DNA of 54,937 nucleotides from an uncultured Cytophagales bacterium (GCA_937136415.1 CAKZOK010000030.1:1-54937), one strand, 5' to 3'; counted from the stretch's first letter, positions 26,413 through 35,820 are shown. A program made the numbers and translations. Notes: generated from the sequence alone by a model not told the origin.

Positions 26413-27063
26413 TTATCTTACATCAAAAACTTTACAAAAACTTTTGAAGATAGGTAGTTTATTAAGTTCTAATTTTTCACCTATTGTTATTAGTTTTTTA
26501 TATTCTACTTGGGAAAGTAAAGGTGTTGTAATAATTTTTTCTTCTTCCAAAAAAAGCAATACCAAAAATTTTACTAATACATAAGGAGCATTTAGGGCAT
26601 CTTTTTTCCAAACATTACTAACTGATTTTTTTTCGTGCAGATGTTTCCATAGAAGTTCATTTTGTTTTAATGAAGAATACATTGCTGTTTTGATAGTTTG
26701 ATAAAAATCATTTTCCCATCTCTGAAAATCTTTTGTGAGCTGTTTTAGGGCTGCCAAAAGTGGGTCATTGGTTCGAAAGGCATCTTCCTGACGAGAAAGC
26801 ATGCGAGCTTTTTTGGTCAAACTCAATTCTTCAAAAAGGCTAATACTTCCGTTGGCAAGCGCAATGGCAATAGAAGGAGCTAATAAAGTAAGAGCAAAAA
26901 AATCCTTTTCATCTAAAGGGCTAATTTTTTCATAAGCCGAAAAAAAATCATTTCGAAGCAAATCTAAAGGTTCTCTAACAGATTTGTTTTGTAATAAAAT
27001 GGACAGTTCGCTTTCGTTTAGCATGTGTTTGAGTTGTTGATGTCGCTGTCGTAAAAATATCAA
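26413..27063 (-). CDS. Uncharacterised alpha-helical protein
   Basis: The 216-residue product has no signal peptide. It is almost entirely helical and rich in Lys, Leu and Glu, with a hydrophobic segment near residues 60-76 (LLAPSIAIALANGSI) and another near 165-173 (VLVKFLVLLFL). The true start may be Met14 (MLNESELSILL), since the first residues include a run of Arg and Gln. Its stop is about 100 bases upstream of the barrel gene start, and it begins 18 bases after mlaD-like ends, so the two may be co-transcribed. I do not recognise the family. Confidence 0.6.
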   Translation of the reverse strand: MIFLRQRHQQLKHMLNESELSILLQNKSVREPLDLLRNDFFSAYEKISPLDEKDFFALTLLAPSIAIALANGSISLFEELSLTKKARMLSRQEDAFRTNDPLLAALKQLTKDFQRWENDFYQTIKTAMYSSLKQNELLWKHLHEKKSVSNVWKKDALNAPYVLVKFLVLLFLEEEKIITTPLLSQVEYKKLITIGEKLELNKLPIFKSFCKVFDVR

Positions 27064-27081
27064 TAACGACAGTTTTTTTAT

Positions 27082-28032
27082 TTATTTTTCCTTTTTCTTT
27101 TCTTCCTTTTTTTGTTTTTTACCAAAAACAGACAGATGAACATAACGCTGTGGGTGTTCTCTCAAATCAATAAGTAATCTATCCAAATCTGAAACTGTAT
27201 AATTAATTTGTTGATAAAGCGAATCGCTATGGATTAGTTTTCCCAATGTTCCATCAGCATTATTTATTCCTTTTGTTGTTTTGTTTAATTCTGCCAAAAG
27301 CTCATTGCTTTTTCTACTAATTTCTCCAAATTGTAATTGATTTAATGAATCTGCAAAAGTATTTAATTTTGCAATAATGGGCTTAAATTGAGTTTCTGTA
27401 TCTTTCAATGAAGAAGTAAGTGCAGCCAAATTTGAAGTAATATTTTTGAGTTGCTGACGATTATCTTTCAAAATTCCATTAATACTCGCAGTAGTCATTT
27501 TGGTATTATCCAATATTTCGGCAATACTTCCACTCATCGCTTCGTATTGAACAAGCATATTTTTGAGAACCAAAGCTGTAGAGTCAATATTTTTGGCTAA
27601 AGGAGCTGCTTTTTCGGCAATCATGTCAGTTAATCCTAATTCTACATCACCTTTTAGAGTATCACCAGATTCCAAAATTTTACCTTTTCCTAAGACCAAA
27701 TTGATTTGTTTCCCTCCCAAAAGCCCACCATCGGCAAGCATAGGAACAGACCCTTGTGTAACATCAATTTCTTTTGTGATTTTTAGTGTAACCATCAACT
27801 TATTTCCTTGATTGGACAAAAGTTCTACTTCATCAACACGCCCAACAGCATAGCCATTTATTATAACTTGATTAGAAACAGTCAGTCCATCAATGTCATC
27901 ATAAAAAGTATAAAAAGTATTATCACTACTAAAAAAATCACGCCCTTTCAAAAAATTGAAGCCTAGATACAACAATGCGCCAGCCACTACTACGAGCAAA
28001 CCAACTTTAAATTCTTTGGATATATTTTTCAC
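27082..28032 (-). CDS. MlaD/MCE-family phospholipid-transport protein
   Basis: The 316-residue protein has an N-terminal membrane anchor (residues 8-25) and one MCE domain at about 38-118, with GLTVSNQVIINGYAVGRVDEV and DGGLLGGKQINLV. A long coiled helical region at 145-290 follows, and a Lys/Glu-rich end. MCE proteins bind lipid and form hexameric rings or tubes bridging the inner and outer membranes, usually with an MlaE permease and MlaF ATPase; neither is in view here. The phylum commonly keeps the MCE gene apart or next to amidase genes. Confidence 0.88.
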   Translation of the reverse strand: MKNISKEFKVGLLVVVAGALLYLGFNFLKGRDFFSSDNTFYTFYDDIDGLTVSNQVIINGYAVGRVDEVELLSNQGNKLMVTLKITKEIDVTQGSVPMLADGGLLGGKQINLVLGKGKILESGDTLKGDVELGLTDMIAEKAAPLAKNIDSTALVLKNMLVQYEAMSGSIAEILDNTKMTTASINGILKDNRQQLKNITSNLAALTSSLKDTETQFKPIIAKLNTFADSLNQLQFGEISRKSNELLAELNKTTKGINNADGTLGKLIHSDSLYQQINYTVSDLDRLLIDLREHPQRYVHLSVFGKKQKKEEKKKEK

Positions 28033-28340
28033 AAAAAAAAGTAAAAATTTATGTATAAATTAAAAAAAAATAGATTTTCTCAATTTTGTTAAGTTTTGAT
28101 ACAAATCTTTCTACAAAACGTAACTTTCTTTGTTTTGTTTGGTAGATATAAAAACTCTTTAAAAAAATAGGTTCTTATAAGCTACAAATTTAGAAGTTAA
28201 ATGATAAAATGAAAATTATTTTAAACAAAAATACCTTGTATTTTTTTTACCTTTGTTTATTAGACTGAAATAAAATACAAAACCACCTACAAATTTTGAT
28301 AATCCAAATGATTATCTTCAAATTTTAAGCTATATAATTT
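28033..28340. other. Intergenic region between the divergent mlaD-like gene and tsaB
   Basis: AT-rich, no genes or repeats seen. TACCTTTG at 28248-28255 is the best -7 box for tsaB, 85 bases from its start, though no clear -33 box is spaced from it. Confidence 0.4.
28248..28255 (+). promoter_or_regulatory. Candidate -7 box of tsaB
   Basis: TACCTTTG matches TAnnTTTG exactly. A -33 box at the usual spacing is absent, so this is a weaker call. Confidence 0.4.
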
Positions 28341-29063
28341 ATGATTTTAAGTATCGAAAGTTCTGTTCATATTTGTTCGGTTGCTTTGCATGACACCGAA
28401 GGAAATTTGCTTGCCTTACACGAGCTTCACCAGCAAAGAAAACAAGCAGAACGCCTTACTATTTTGATAGAAACTGTATTAAAGGCTACTCAAACATCAT
28501 TTTCAGATTTAAAAGCCATTGCAGTTGGTTCGGGAGCTGGCTCTTATACAGGGCTTCGGATTGGTGTTTCGACGGCAAAAGGGCTTTGTACTGGTTTGGA
28601 TATTCCACTTATCGGAGTTCCGTCTTTGCAGGCTTGGGCAGCTTCTATGACAAGTTTTGCTATTGGTTTGAATCATCAGGATAATACTAATTTTCTTTTA
28701 TGCCCTTTAATGGACGCTCGTAGAATGGAGGTTTTTACAGCTATTTTTGATGCAAAATTAAATTATATTCTAAATGATAGAGCTTTAATTATTGATTCAA
28801 TGAGCTTTGAAAAGGAACTTGCCACAAATAAAATTTTATTTTTTGGAGATAATGAAGCAAAATTAGAAAAATGCAAAGCAGTAATAAATAATCCGAATGC
28901 TATTTTTGTTGCAAACAAATTACCTTCTGCAAAAGAAATTGGACAATTAGCCATTCAAAAATTTAATAAACAAGATTTTGAAGATTTAGCTTACTTTGAG
29001 CCTAATTATGGAAAAGAATTTTATACAACAGCTAAGAAGTTGCCAGTTACAAATTATCAGTAA
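28341..29063 (+). CDS. tsaB: tRNA threonylcarbamoyladenosine biosynthesis protein TsaB
   Basis: The 240-residue ASKHA-fold protein starts ILSIESSVHICSVAL and has the AVGSGAGSYTGLRIGVSTAKGL block that marks the TsaB/TsaD family. With TsaD and TsaE it makes t6A at position 37 of ANN-decoding tRNAs; TsaB is the scaffold and does not catalyse the transfer itself. Its last codons lie at the edge of a heptamer repeat tract: the CAG-TAA of the stop forms the first repeat unit, so the C-terminal end (PVTNYQ) probably derives from repeat expansion. tsaD is not adjacent. Confidence 0.92.
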   Translation: MILSIESSVHICSVALHDTEGNLLALHELHQQRKQAERLTILIETVLKATQTSFSDLKAIAVGSGAGSYTGLRIGVSTAKGLCTGLDIPLIGVPSLQAWAASMTSFAIGLNHQDNTNFLLCPLMDARRMEVFTAIFDAKLNYILNDRALIIDSMSFEKELATNKILFFGDNEAKLEKCKAVINNPNAIFVANKLPSAKEIGQLAIQKFNKQDFEDLAYFEPNYGKEFYTTAKKLPVTNYQ

Positions 29064-29210
29064 CCAGTAACCAGTAACCAGTAATCATAACCAGTAACCA
29101 GTAACCAGTAACCAGTAATCATAACCAGTAACCAGTAATCATAACCAGTAATCATAACCAGTAACCAGTAACCAGTAACCAGTAACCAGTAATCAGTAAC
29201 CAGTAATCAG
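29058..29210. repeat. Heptamer tandem repeat tract (CAGTAAC type)
   Basis: A 153-bp tract of 7-bp units, mostly CAGTAAC, with CAGTAAT variants and repeated 13-bp CAGTAATCATAAC combinations. It begins inside the tsaB stop codon and ends 74 bases before tamL. It looks like short tandemly repeated repetitive sequence (STRR) and is likely length-variable. A related GTAATCC heptamer appears inside the gene at 46054-46770. Confidence 0.85.
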
Positions 29211-29284
29211 TTAATTTCTAATAAAGTTAGAAGTAATTTCTCCATTCCCTAACTCCTAGTTTTCATTTTCTGCATTCCAATTTC

Positions 29285-31756
29285 ATGAAAAATTATTTCT
29301 TTTTCTTCTTGGCTCTCTTATTTTTCATTGGTTTATTTTCTTGTGTTCCTACCAAAAACCTTGCTCCTACTCAACAATTATTATACAACCAAAAAATTAA
29401 TGGCACAGACAAAGTAGATGCTGATGATTTAGCTGTTTATTATCGCCAACAGCCCAACAGACGTATTTTGTACCTTCCTATTACACCTTATTTGTATTTT
29501 TATTATTTAGGAAAAAGTAATTATACACCTCAAGATTCATTAAATTTTATAAAAGAAAAACAAGACTTAGAACTAAAATATGATAAAAAACTAGCCGAAT
29601 ATGAAAATGCAACTACTCAAAAGAAAGTTAATAAACGAAATAGAATAAAAAATAAATACAATAAAAAATTAGCAAAAGCGAATGATAAAATAAAAAATGG
29701 AAATTGGTTTATGCGTTCATTGGGAGAAAAACCAGCCATTTTTGATACCACTCTCATGCAACAGACAGCCAGCCAAATGAGTTTGGCTCTAAAACAAAAA
29801 GGATATTTTTCAAATACTGTTACTCCCCTTATTTCTTATCACCAAAACGACTCTCAAAAAGTAATTGTTGTTTATAAAGTAGAAGAAGGTAGAGTACAAA
29901 AAATAAGAAATATAGATTATCAAATTTCAGATTCTACTATTAAACAGCTTGTCTTTGCTGATACTACCGAACGTCTTTTTAACCAAAAAAGCAAATATAA
30001 TGAATCCAAATTAGCAGCAGAAAGAGAACGAATAACAGCTCATTTAAGAAATAATGGTTACTTTGATTTTACCAAACAATTTGTATTTTTTGATGTCGAT
30101 TCATTAATAAAAAATACTCCCTTTCAATCTGATATTACCATTGCAATAGAAAATCCATTATCCACAACAAAGAAAAAACACAAACGTTTTGTTGTGGATT
30201 CTGTCAAAATGATTATTGATGGAAATGTATTTGGAGTAGTACAGAACACACCTAAAAACTCTAAATACGACAGCATAAAATATGTAGAATACAAACAAAA
30301 TTATTCGAAAAGAATTCTGAATAACAAAATTCAATTTCGTCCAAATGAATATTATAATCAAAAACATGAAGCACAAACTCAACGCTCACTTACACAACTC
30401 AATATGTTTCGTTTTGTAAATATGCGTCATGACACAACAGCAGGCAAGTTTGTAACGACTGTTTTTGCAAATTCTCATACAAAATACAACCTTTCTTTGG
30501 AAGGTGGTATCGGAATCAATGTAAGTCAGATTATTCCAGGTCCTTTTTTTAGTGTTTCTTTATTGAACCGAAATACATTTGGAGGAGGAGAATTATTAGA
30601 GTTTAATGGGCGTGGAGCTATCGAATATCAAGCTGCCATTCAAGGTTTAGATATAGATTTGAAACAATCACTACGAACTCAACAGTTCAATTTTAGTGCA
30701 AACCTTACCTTACCTCAATTTGCATTTCCGTTTTCAAAAAAAATACAACGACGTTTTGGAAAATATAATGCCAGAACACAATTTCAAATCGGCTTTGCAA
30801 ATACCGACCGACCCGAATATACACGCACAAATGCTGAATTTGCGATGCGTTATAATTGGAATAAAATACCCTATAAAACATATCAAATTGATGCTATTAA
30901 TATTTTGCTGACAAATACAACACGAATAGATGAATCTTTTTTGAGCAACCTAGAAGAACTGGCTGCAAATGGAAATAATCTAATTTTTAATTTTAGCCGT
31001 TCGCTTACGGCAAGTGCTGGGGGCAGTTATATCTATAATGACAATTTATTTGATAGAAAAGTAGCCCATTATTTCAGACAATTTATCGAATATGGAGGCA
31101 CTTTTCTAAATCTAAATAACAGAACATTTGCCGATTCTGCCCAAATTTTAAGCGACACACTTACATTTAATCGATTTTTCAGAACAGACACAGATTTTAG
31201 ATATTACAAACCTGCTGGAAAAAAAAGTGTTTTGGCATATCGTGCTAGGTTAGGAATTGCCAAATCGTTTGGTAAAAAAAGCATATTACCTTATGAAAGA
31301 TATTTTTTTGTAGGAGGTGGAAATAGTCTAAGAGCTTGGAAACCAAGAAGGTTAGGACCCGGTTCGTATTCGCCACGTCTTGCAAATGGAGAGTATGATA
31401 CTCGTTTCGAACAACCAGGAGAACTCTTACTAGAGCTTTCTTTTGAATGGCGAAGGAGTTTAATGAAATACATAGAAACTGTTGTCTTTTTTGATGCAGG
31501 AAATATTTGGATGATTTCGGAAGACAAAGGAAGACCTAATTCAGAATTTGAATTTAATCGTTTTTGGAAAGAAATTGCGCTCAATACAGGCGTAGGAGTA
31601 CGATTGGATTTTTCGTTTTTGATTATTCGTGCTGATATTGGTATCCGAATGTATGACCCTACACTACCTCTTTCAGAACGATGGGTGGGCAACAAACTCT
31701 TTCAAAGTCCCTTTCAAAATTCAGCCGTCAATATTGCTATTGGTTATCCTTTTTAG
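29285..31756 (+). CDS. tamL: BamA/TamA-type Omp85 lipoprotein (TamL)
   Basis: The 823-residue protein has a signal ending in lipobox LFSC (Cys20). Periplasmic POTRA-like segments follow (about residues 90-330, including ITAHLRNNGYFDF and an earlier Lys-rich charged stretch at 95-140), then a C-terminal 16-strand barrel. The barrel contains the Omp85 pattern YFVGGGNSLRAWKPRRLGPG near residue 685 and ends with an aromatic strand (AIGYPF). Bacteroidota use a lipidated TamA relative, TamL, with an inner TamB; a TamB gene is not next to it. It inserts proteins into, or transports across, the outer membrane. Confidence 0.88.
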   Translation: MKNYFFFFLALLFFIGLFSCVPTKNLAPTQQLLYNQKINGTDKVDADDLAVYYRQQPNRRILYLPITPYLYFYYLGKSNYTPQDSLNFIKEKQDLELKYDKKLAEYENATTQKKVNKRNRIKNKYNKKLAKANDKIKNGNWFMRSLGEKPAIFDTTLMQQTASQMSLALKQKGYFSNTVTPLISYHQNDSQKVIVVYKVEEGRVQKIRNIDYQISDSTIKQLVFADTTERLFNQKSKYNESKLAAERERITAHLRNNGYFDFTKQFVFFDVDSLIKNTPFQSDITIAIENPLSTTKKKHKRFVVDSVKMIIDGNVFGVVQNTPKNSKYDSIKYVEYKQNYSKRILNNKIQFRPNEYYNQKHEAQTQRSLTQLNMFRFVNMRHDTTAGKFVTTVFANSHTKYNLSLEGGIGINVSQIIPGPFFSVSLLNRNTFGGGELLEFNGRGAIEYQAAIQGLDIDLKQSLRTQQFNFSANLTLPQFAFPFSKKIQRRFGKYNARTQFQIGFANTDRPEYTRTNAEFAMRYNWNKIPYKTYQIDAINILLTNTTRIDESFLSNLEELAANGNNLIFNFSRSLTASAGGSYIYNDNLFDRKVAHYFRQFIEYGGTFLNLNNRTFADSAQILSDTLTFNRFFRTDTDFRYYKPAGKKSVLAYRARLGIAKSFGKKSILPYERYFFVGGGNSLRAWKPRRLGPGSYSPRLANGEYDTRFEQPGELLLELSFEWRRSLMKYIETVVFFDAGNIWMISEDKGRPNSEFEFNRFWKEIALNTGVGVRLDFSFLIIRADIGIRMYDPTLPLSERWVGNKLFQSPFQNSAVNIAIGYPF

Positions 31757-31914
31757 ATAGAATTAGAAATGAGAAGGAATCTATTTAAGATTAATTTGTG
31801 CTTAATTTTTCTTCAAATTATATTTTATTTTTATCTAAATTCATTCAAAAATTTCAATGAAAAGTTAAATAAATTGCTATTTTTGACTTTTTAATTTATT
31901 CCTTAACTAACTCA

Positions 31915-32097
31915 AACTCGGTATTTAGCTTTTGATGTTATTTCTAATAATAAGATAGCATACGCTTTAGCATGTGAATAGATGCAGCGAATGCTTTAAC
32001 TTTCGGCAAATGGCTGTTCTATATTTCTTAGCCTAAAGGTTAGACTATATTTTTGCAAGCTAAAGCATACGCTACAAAGACAAATAATACCAAGTTT
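31915..32097. mobile_element. Inverted-repeat element E (183 bp), MITE-like
   Basis: The ends AAACTCGGTATT and AATACCAAGTTT are inverted with one mismatch. The two arms share AGCATACGCTTTAGC and TAAAGCATACGCTA in opposite orientation, so the whole can fold. A half copy lies at 1797-1867. The right arm carries TATTTTTG (32048-32055), a promoter-like -7 box pointing toward the lipoprotein gene. No clear target duplication was found. Confidence 0.6.
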
Positions 32098-32112
32098 ATC
32101 TAACTACATATT

Positions 32113-33090
32113 ATGAAAAATTTTAATACTCATTCCATTTTATTATATCTCATTTTTTCAAGTGGTTTATTATTTTCTTGTGGCGAAACAAAGAAAAATG
32201 ACACAAATTCCACATCAACTGATTCTTTAAGTGTAGAAAATGAAATAGTTGTTGAAACTACAAATCCATCGGAAGAATATCAAACTTTTGTTACAAGTTT
32301 GGATACAACACAGATGAAGTCTTCTAAACAAGCAGTCGAAAAATTTAAGGAGTTATATACAACTGCGACACCACAACAAGCCGATGAAGGTTTTTTGATT
32401 TTTGATAAATTATATAATTCTCTTGCTTTTAATTTAGATGAACAGCATTATAAAAATAGCTCAAAAAGTGAAGAGTATGACAAATACGACCAAATTGCAG
32501 GAATATATAATGGGTATAATGATGGAAAAGATGCCCCTGCCGAAATGATAGCTTACAATAATGAATTGGCTAGTCACGGTTTTGGAATCGGAATGACAGA
32601 AGGCTCAACTTTTATTCTTCAAAATAGAGATTTTTTCAAAATTTATTTTTATGATAAAGTTTCTCAACCCCTAAAAAGTTATTTGATTCAGAAAAATAAA
32701 GAAGCAAAAGAAATGTTTTCAAGTGATGGAGGTTTGCTTATTTCGCCTACTCGTTTGGCAGAACGTGTTATTTGGGCAGAAAATTTTATAAAAGAAAATC
32801 CTAATTTTCATTCTAAATTAATGAAAGAAGTAAAATGGTCTAAAAAAAGCTACCTCACAGCTCTTATGTTTGGAATGGATAACACCCCAGCCTTTGATTA
32901 TCAAACAAAAGAACTAAGTCCAGATTTTGAAGCAGCCTATCAAACCCTTACAAGTAGTTATTCAGATACCGAAACGGCAACCATAATAAAACCATATTAT
33001 GAAGCTATCAAAAATAAAAACACAAAAAAACAACAAGAATTAATAGAAAAATATCAAAATGAAGATAAAATTTATAAAAATGAATATTAA
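32113..33090 (+). CDS. Lipoprotein of unknown function
   Basis: The 325-residue protein has a signal with lipobox LLFSC (Cys23), a Thr/Ser/Asn-rich linker, then a mainly helical domain (residues 55-325) rich in charged and aromatic residues. No family is recognised. The start lies 15 bases beyond the end of element E, so its promoter was either supplied or displaced by that element. A 9-bp-duplicating MITE follows the gene. Confidence 0.65.
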   Translation: MKNFNTHSILLYLIFSSGLLFSCGETKKNDTNSTSTDSLSVENEIVVETTNPSEEYQTFVTSLDTTQMKSSKQAVEKFKELYTTATPQQADEGFLIFDKLYNSLAFNLDEQHYKNSSKSEEYDKYDQIAGIYNGYNDGKDAPAEMIAYNNELASHGFGIGMTEGSTFILQNRDFFKIYFYDKVSQPLKSYLIQKNKEAKEMFSSDGGLLISPTRLAERVIWAENFIKENPNFHSKLMKEVKWSKKSYLTALMFGMDNTPAFDYQTKELSPDFEAAYQTLTSSYSDTETATIIKPYYEAIKNKNTKKQQELIEKYQNEDKIYKNEY

Positions 33091-33143
33091 ATGTAGATTG
33101 ATATTTTTGTAGCTTACTTTTTAGAGTGAGAAGTGTTTTTTCC

Positions 33144-33264
33144 TAGAGTACTGGACACTAGATGTATTTGCTGTTCTGTGAGTCACAGAACAGGGAAAAA
33201 CACCGTTCGTTGGTGTTTTAGCGTAGTGACACCAACAACTTTTTAACTCATGTCCAGTACTCTA
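33144..33264. mobile_element. MITE family D, copy 1 (121 bp)
   Basis: The terminal inverted repeats are TAGAGTACTGGACA and are flanked by a perfect 9-bp direct repeat GTTTTTTCC (33135-33143 and 33265-33273). It is the reverse complement of the copy at 38785-38905 with only two differences in 121 bases. Inside are CTGTTCTGTGAGTCACAGAACAG and a GTTGGTGTTTTAGC hairpin. Confidence 0.92.
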
Positions 33265-33377
33265 GTTTTTTCCTAACTGTAAAGTATTTTTTAATGCCAT
33301 TGTTGGCGTTTTAGCGAAGCGACACCAATAACTAAAATAACCTACATACTTTGCCCAAAACCACAAATATTAAATTT

Positions 33378-33415
33378 AATACCTGTTTCGAAGGTTGATA
33401 TTTGAAACAGGTATT
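33378..33415 (-). terminator. Bidirectional terminator after the caspase gene
   Basis: AATACCTGTTTC and GAAACAGGTATT form a perfect 12-bp stem with a 14-base loop, just past the stop of the caspase-like gene. A T run follows on the plus strand and AT-rich sequence on the minus. Confidence 0.75.
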
Positions 33416-33421
33416 TTTAGA

Positions 33422-35245
33422 CTAAGAAAGACTTCTTTTAAATTCTTCAAAAAGCTCTAAAAGACGAATATCCCCACTTGTAGATGCTAAGGGTTCGGCA
33501 GCTACATCTCTTGAAGAAAAAGTTGGGCGATACAAATAGCCTCCTGTAACAGCATCTTTTCGCTCATAAAAATAAATACTAGGAATATTATTGGTATAAG
33601 TATTTTTATCAAAAAATAAGGGCGAAAGGTTCAGAATTTTGTCTTCCAGATTAGTTTGTTTGGCAATGCAAACCGAATGACTATCTGTATAAAAATTAAG
33701 AGGTTCTTTTTTTATTTGCCCAGATTGATTAGTATCAGCATAAAGATGATTGAGAGAATGAACAAAATTACCTTCACTATTTTTGAGTTTAATGACACGA
33801 ATACTTCTGATAGAAACTAGCTCATAGGTAGCTAGAAAGGCTAATTGTTCTAAGATTAATGTCAAATTATTTTCAGCTTCTTGACAGTTTTCTTCTACTT
33901 TAGCTTCATTCCAAGTAGCTGCTTGTGTGCGCCAGTTTTGATACAAACTTTCTAATGAATGATAAGCATCTCTAAATTTGTCTTTCTTAAAATCTTCTTT
34001 CCATTCACTAAGCTCTGTAATGTATGGTGTTCGGTTATTTTGCAAAAATAATTCTAAAATCTCTTCTATGAGTGGCAAATAAATAGAGGGTGTTGGGTTG
34101 TTTATTTCCTTAAAAAGAGCGTTAAAGGCAGGTGAAATAGGAAGTTGATTTTCAAATTTTTCGTCCCAAAGCTCTGCCAAAAGAAGATAAGCTACATAGC
34201 GCATAGTAGCAAAATAAGTTCGCAAAATTTGATTTATTCTACCCAAATTGCGCTCCTGTTCGGAAGGTGATGGCGCAAAAAGACGTTTGAGTTCTTCTGC
34301 AATAAACAAAGGAAAATAACGTACAATTTGGTTTGCTCGTTGAGTAAGTTGAAGGTTTTCGGAATAATTGCTATCGCCTTCTTCATCTTCAAAATAAGAA
34401 CTCAATTCATCATCGGCAAATGGGTTTTCGATTTCCAAATCATTACTTTCTACAACTGTTCCGACTTGCAAATTTCGATATTTTGCAACAGCATAAAAAA
34501 CAGGAAGGATAATATTTCTATTAAGCTGCGTAGAATGTACAACTGTATTCGAATTATTTTTGGCAAAAATCAATTCCTGAACCAAATTAGTATTGACTTG
34601 GCGAGGCTGTGGAAAACCTTTTGAAGTCAAGTTTTTTTCTAATTGAAGATACACATCACGCAAGGCAAGTTCTGTCTTTCGGATATTAATTCCATTCTCT
34701 AAGATATTCAAAAACTCATTTGTAAAAGCCGAGTACTCTTCTGCTGGTGGGTATTTTGAAGGCGTATTTTTCTTAGAAGAAGCCAATACATAGAAATTAG
34801 TTTTACGAAATTGTTCAAAGGCTTTTTCACTAAAACAAGCATCTAAGACCAAAACGACTAACAATCTTTCCTTTTGAATGACACGATTAATGGCATCAAT
34901 AGAAACTCCAGTAAAAAAAATATCTTCTACTTTGCTTTCACTCGTACTCAAATAAAGATTAAAATCATCATCTAAAATTCCGTGTCCAGAATAATAAATA
35001 ATCAAACTTTTTTGAGCTTTTTGAGCTGCCGTTTTGATTACTCTCAATATTTCTTGAGGTTGGGCTGCATTATGAAGTGTTGTGATATTTTCTTTATTTA
35101 TTCCAACAGTAGGGGAAGCCAAAACTTTTTCAAGTTTATCAACATTTGTTTTGGCAGCAGCAAGGTCATGCAAAGACTCATCGGCAGGATAACTGCTGAT
35201 ACCTATCAAAACGGTCTGTGTTTTTGCTGCGTCTATTAACCTCAT
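33422..35245 (-). CDS. Caspase-fold (C14) protease, putative conflict-system effector
   Basis: The 607-residue protein has an N-terminal caspase/metacaspase p20 domain (about residues 8-220). Its catalytic dyad is His88 in YYSGHG and Cys137 in LVLDACFS, both with normal surroundings. Residues from about 230 to 607 form a helical and mixed region of unknown family, including an acidic stretch (DLEIENPFADDELSSYFEDEEGD) near 268-290. No signal peptide is present, so it acts in the cytoplasm. The EACC1-like gene lies 101 bases upstream on the same strand. In described systems the caspase is activated by a partner and kills or stops the cell. Substrates are unknown. Confidence 0.88.
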   Translation of the reverse strand: MRLIDAAKTQTVLIGISSYPADESLHDLAAAKTNVDKLEKVLASPTVGINKENITTLHNAAQPQEILRVIKTAAQKAQKSLIIYYSGHGILDDDFNLYLSTSESKVEDIFFTGVSIDAINRVIQKERLLVVLVLDACFSEKAFEQFRKTNFYVLASSKKNTPSKYPPAEEYSAFTNEFLNILENGINIRKTELALRDVYLQLEKNLTSKGFPQPRQVNTNLVQELIFAKNNSNTVVHSTQLNRNIILPVFYAVAKYRNLQVGTVVESNDLEIENPFADDELSSYFEDEEGDSNYSENLQLTQRANQIVRYFPLFIAEELKRLFAPSPSEQERNLGRINQILRTYFATMRYVAYLLLAELWDEKFENQLPISPAFNALFKEINNPTPSIYLPLIEEILELFLQNNRTPYITELSEWKEDFKKDKFRDAYHSLESLYQNWRTQAATWNEAKVEENCQEAENNLTLILEQLAFLATYELVSIRSIRVIKLKNSEGNFVHSLNHLYADTNQSGQIKKEPLNFYTDSHSVCIAKQTNLEDKILNLSPLFFDKNTYTNNIPSIYFYERKDAVTGGYLYRPTFSSRDVAAEPLASTSGDIRLLELFEEFKRSLS

Positions 35246-35346
35246 CTATAAATTACGAATTAAAAATTACGGATTACGAATGTAAAAAAGTAGGAAAATA
35301 AAAGTCTGTGTAGCTAAAAAGCATATTCTTTCCTAAGATATAAATA

Positions 35347-35718
35347 TTATTTTGAAAGAGAGGCTAATTCTTTAATGAGGTCTGCAGATTGCTCATTGAG
35401 TTGTTTTGCATTTACTTTAAATTTTGTTCCATCAGATTTTTCAAATTCAACAGTTATTTCTTCTCCTCTTTTGGTTTGTTCTTTTTGAGTAAACCAAGTT
35501 TGCAGTGCTTTTACAAGCTGAACAACAGCAGGCGCACCCAAAACAAGAGCCAAAGTACCCTCCATTACTCCTCCTGCTTCATCTTCTTTGAGAGCAGCAC
35601 GTTCTTGCTTTATTTTTTGATAATCCAAATCCTCATCATTTTCTAACCAGTGTTTGAGATTTTTGGCTTCTTTGCTACTTTCTTCGTCTGCCAAGACATG
35701 GATTTTTAATGTATTCAT
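35347..35718 (-). CDS. EACC1-like effector-associated protein
   Basis: The 123-residue protein starts MNTLKIHVLADEE. It matches the pattern of the effector-associated constant component EACC1: an N-terminal strand, a Glu-rich helix (AKNLKHWLENDEDL), an acidic linker (ERAALKEDEAGG), a small hydrophobic segment near residues 45-60 (VMEGTLALVLGAPAVVQLV), WFTQKEQ, then a strand pair ITVEFEKSDGTKFKVNA and a C-terminal helix. EACC1 proteins accompany peptidase, TIR or other effectors in conflict islands. The open frame extends 12 codons upstream to 35754; the internal ATG at 35716-35718 is preferred. The family assignment is by eye. Confidence 0.65.
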   Translation of the reverse strand: MNTLKIHVLADEESSKEAKNLKHWLENDEDLDYQKIKQERAALKEDEAGGVMEGTLALVLGAPAVVQLVKALQTWFTQKEQTKRGEEITVEFEKSDGTKFKVNAKQLNEQSADLIKELASLSK

Positions 35719-35820
35719 AAAAAAGTTTTTTAGATAAAATGATTTAAAATGCAATATATAAAAAAAATATAATTATTCAGACAGTTGTATTTTTTTGAAT
35801 CCTTTGAGATTAGTAAAAAA

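Noticed and set aside
29058..29210. CRISPR-like tandem repeats
   Set aside because: Units are 7 bp with no unique spacers and no cas genes; it is a simple heptamer tract.
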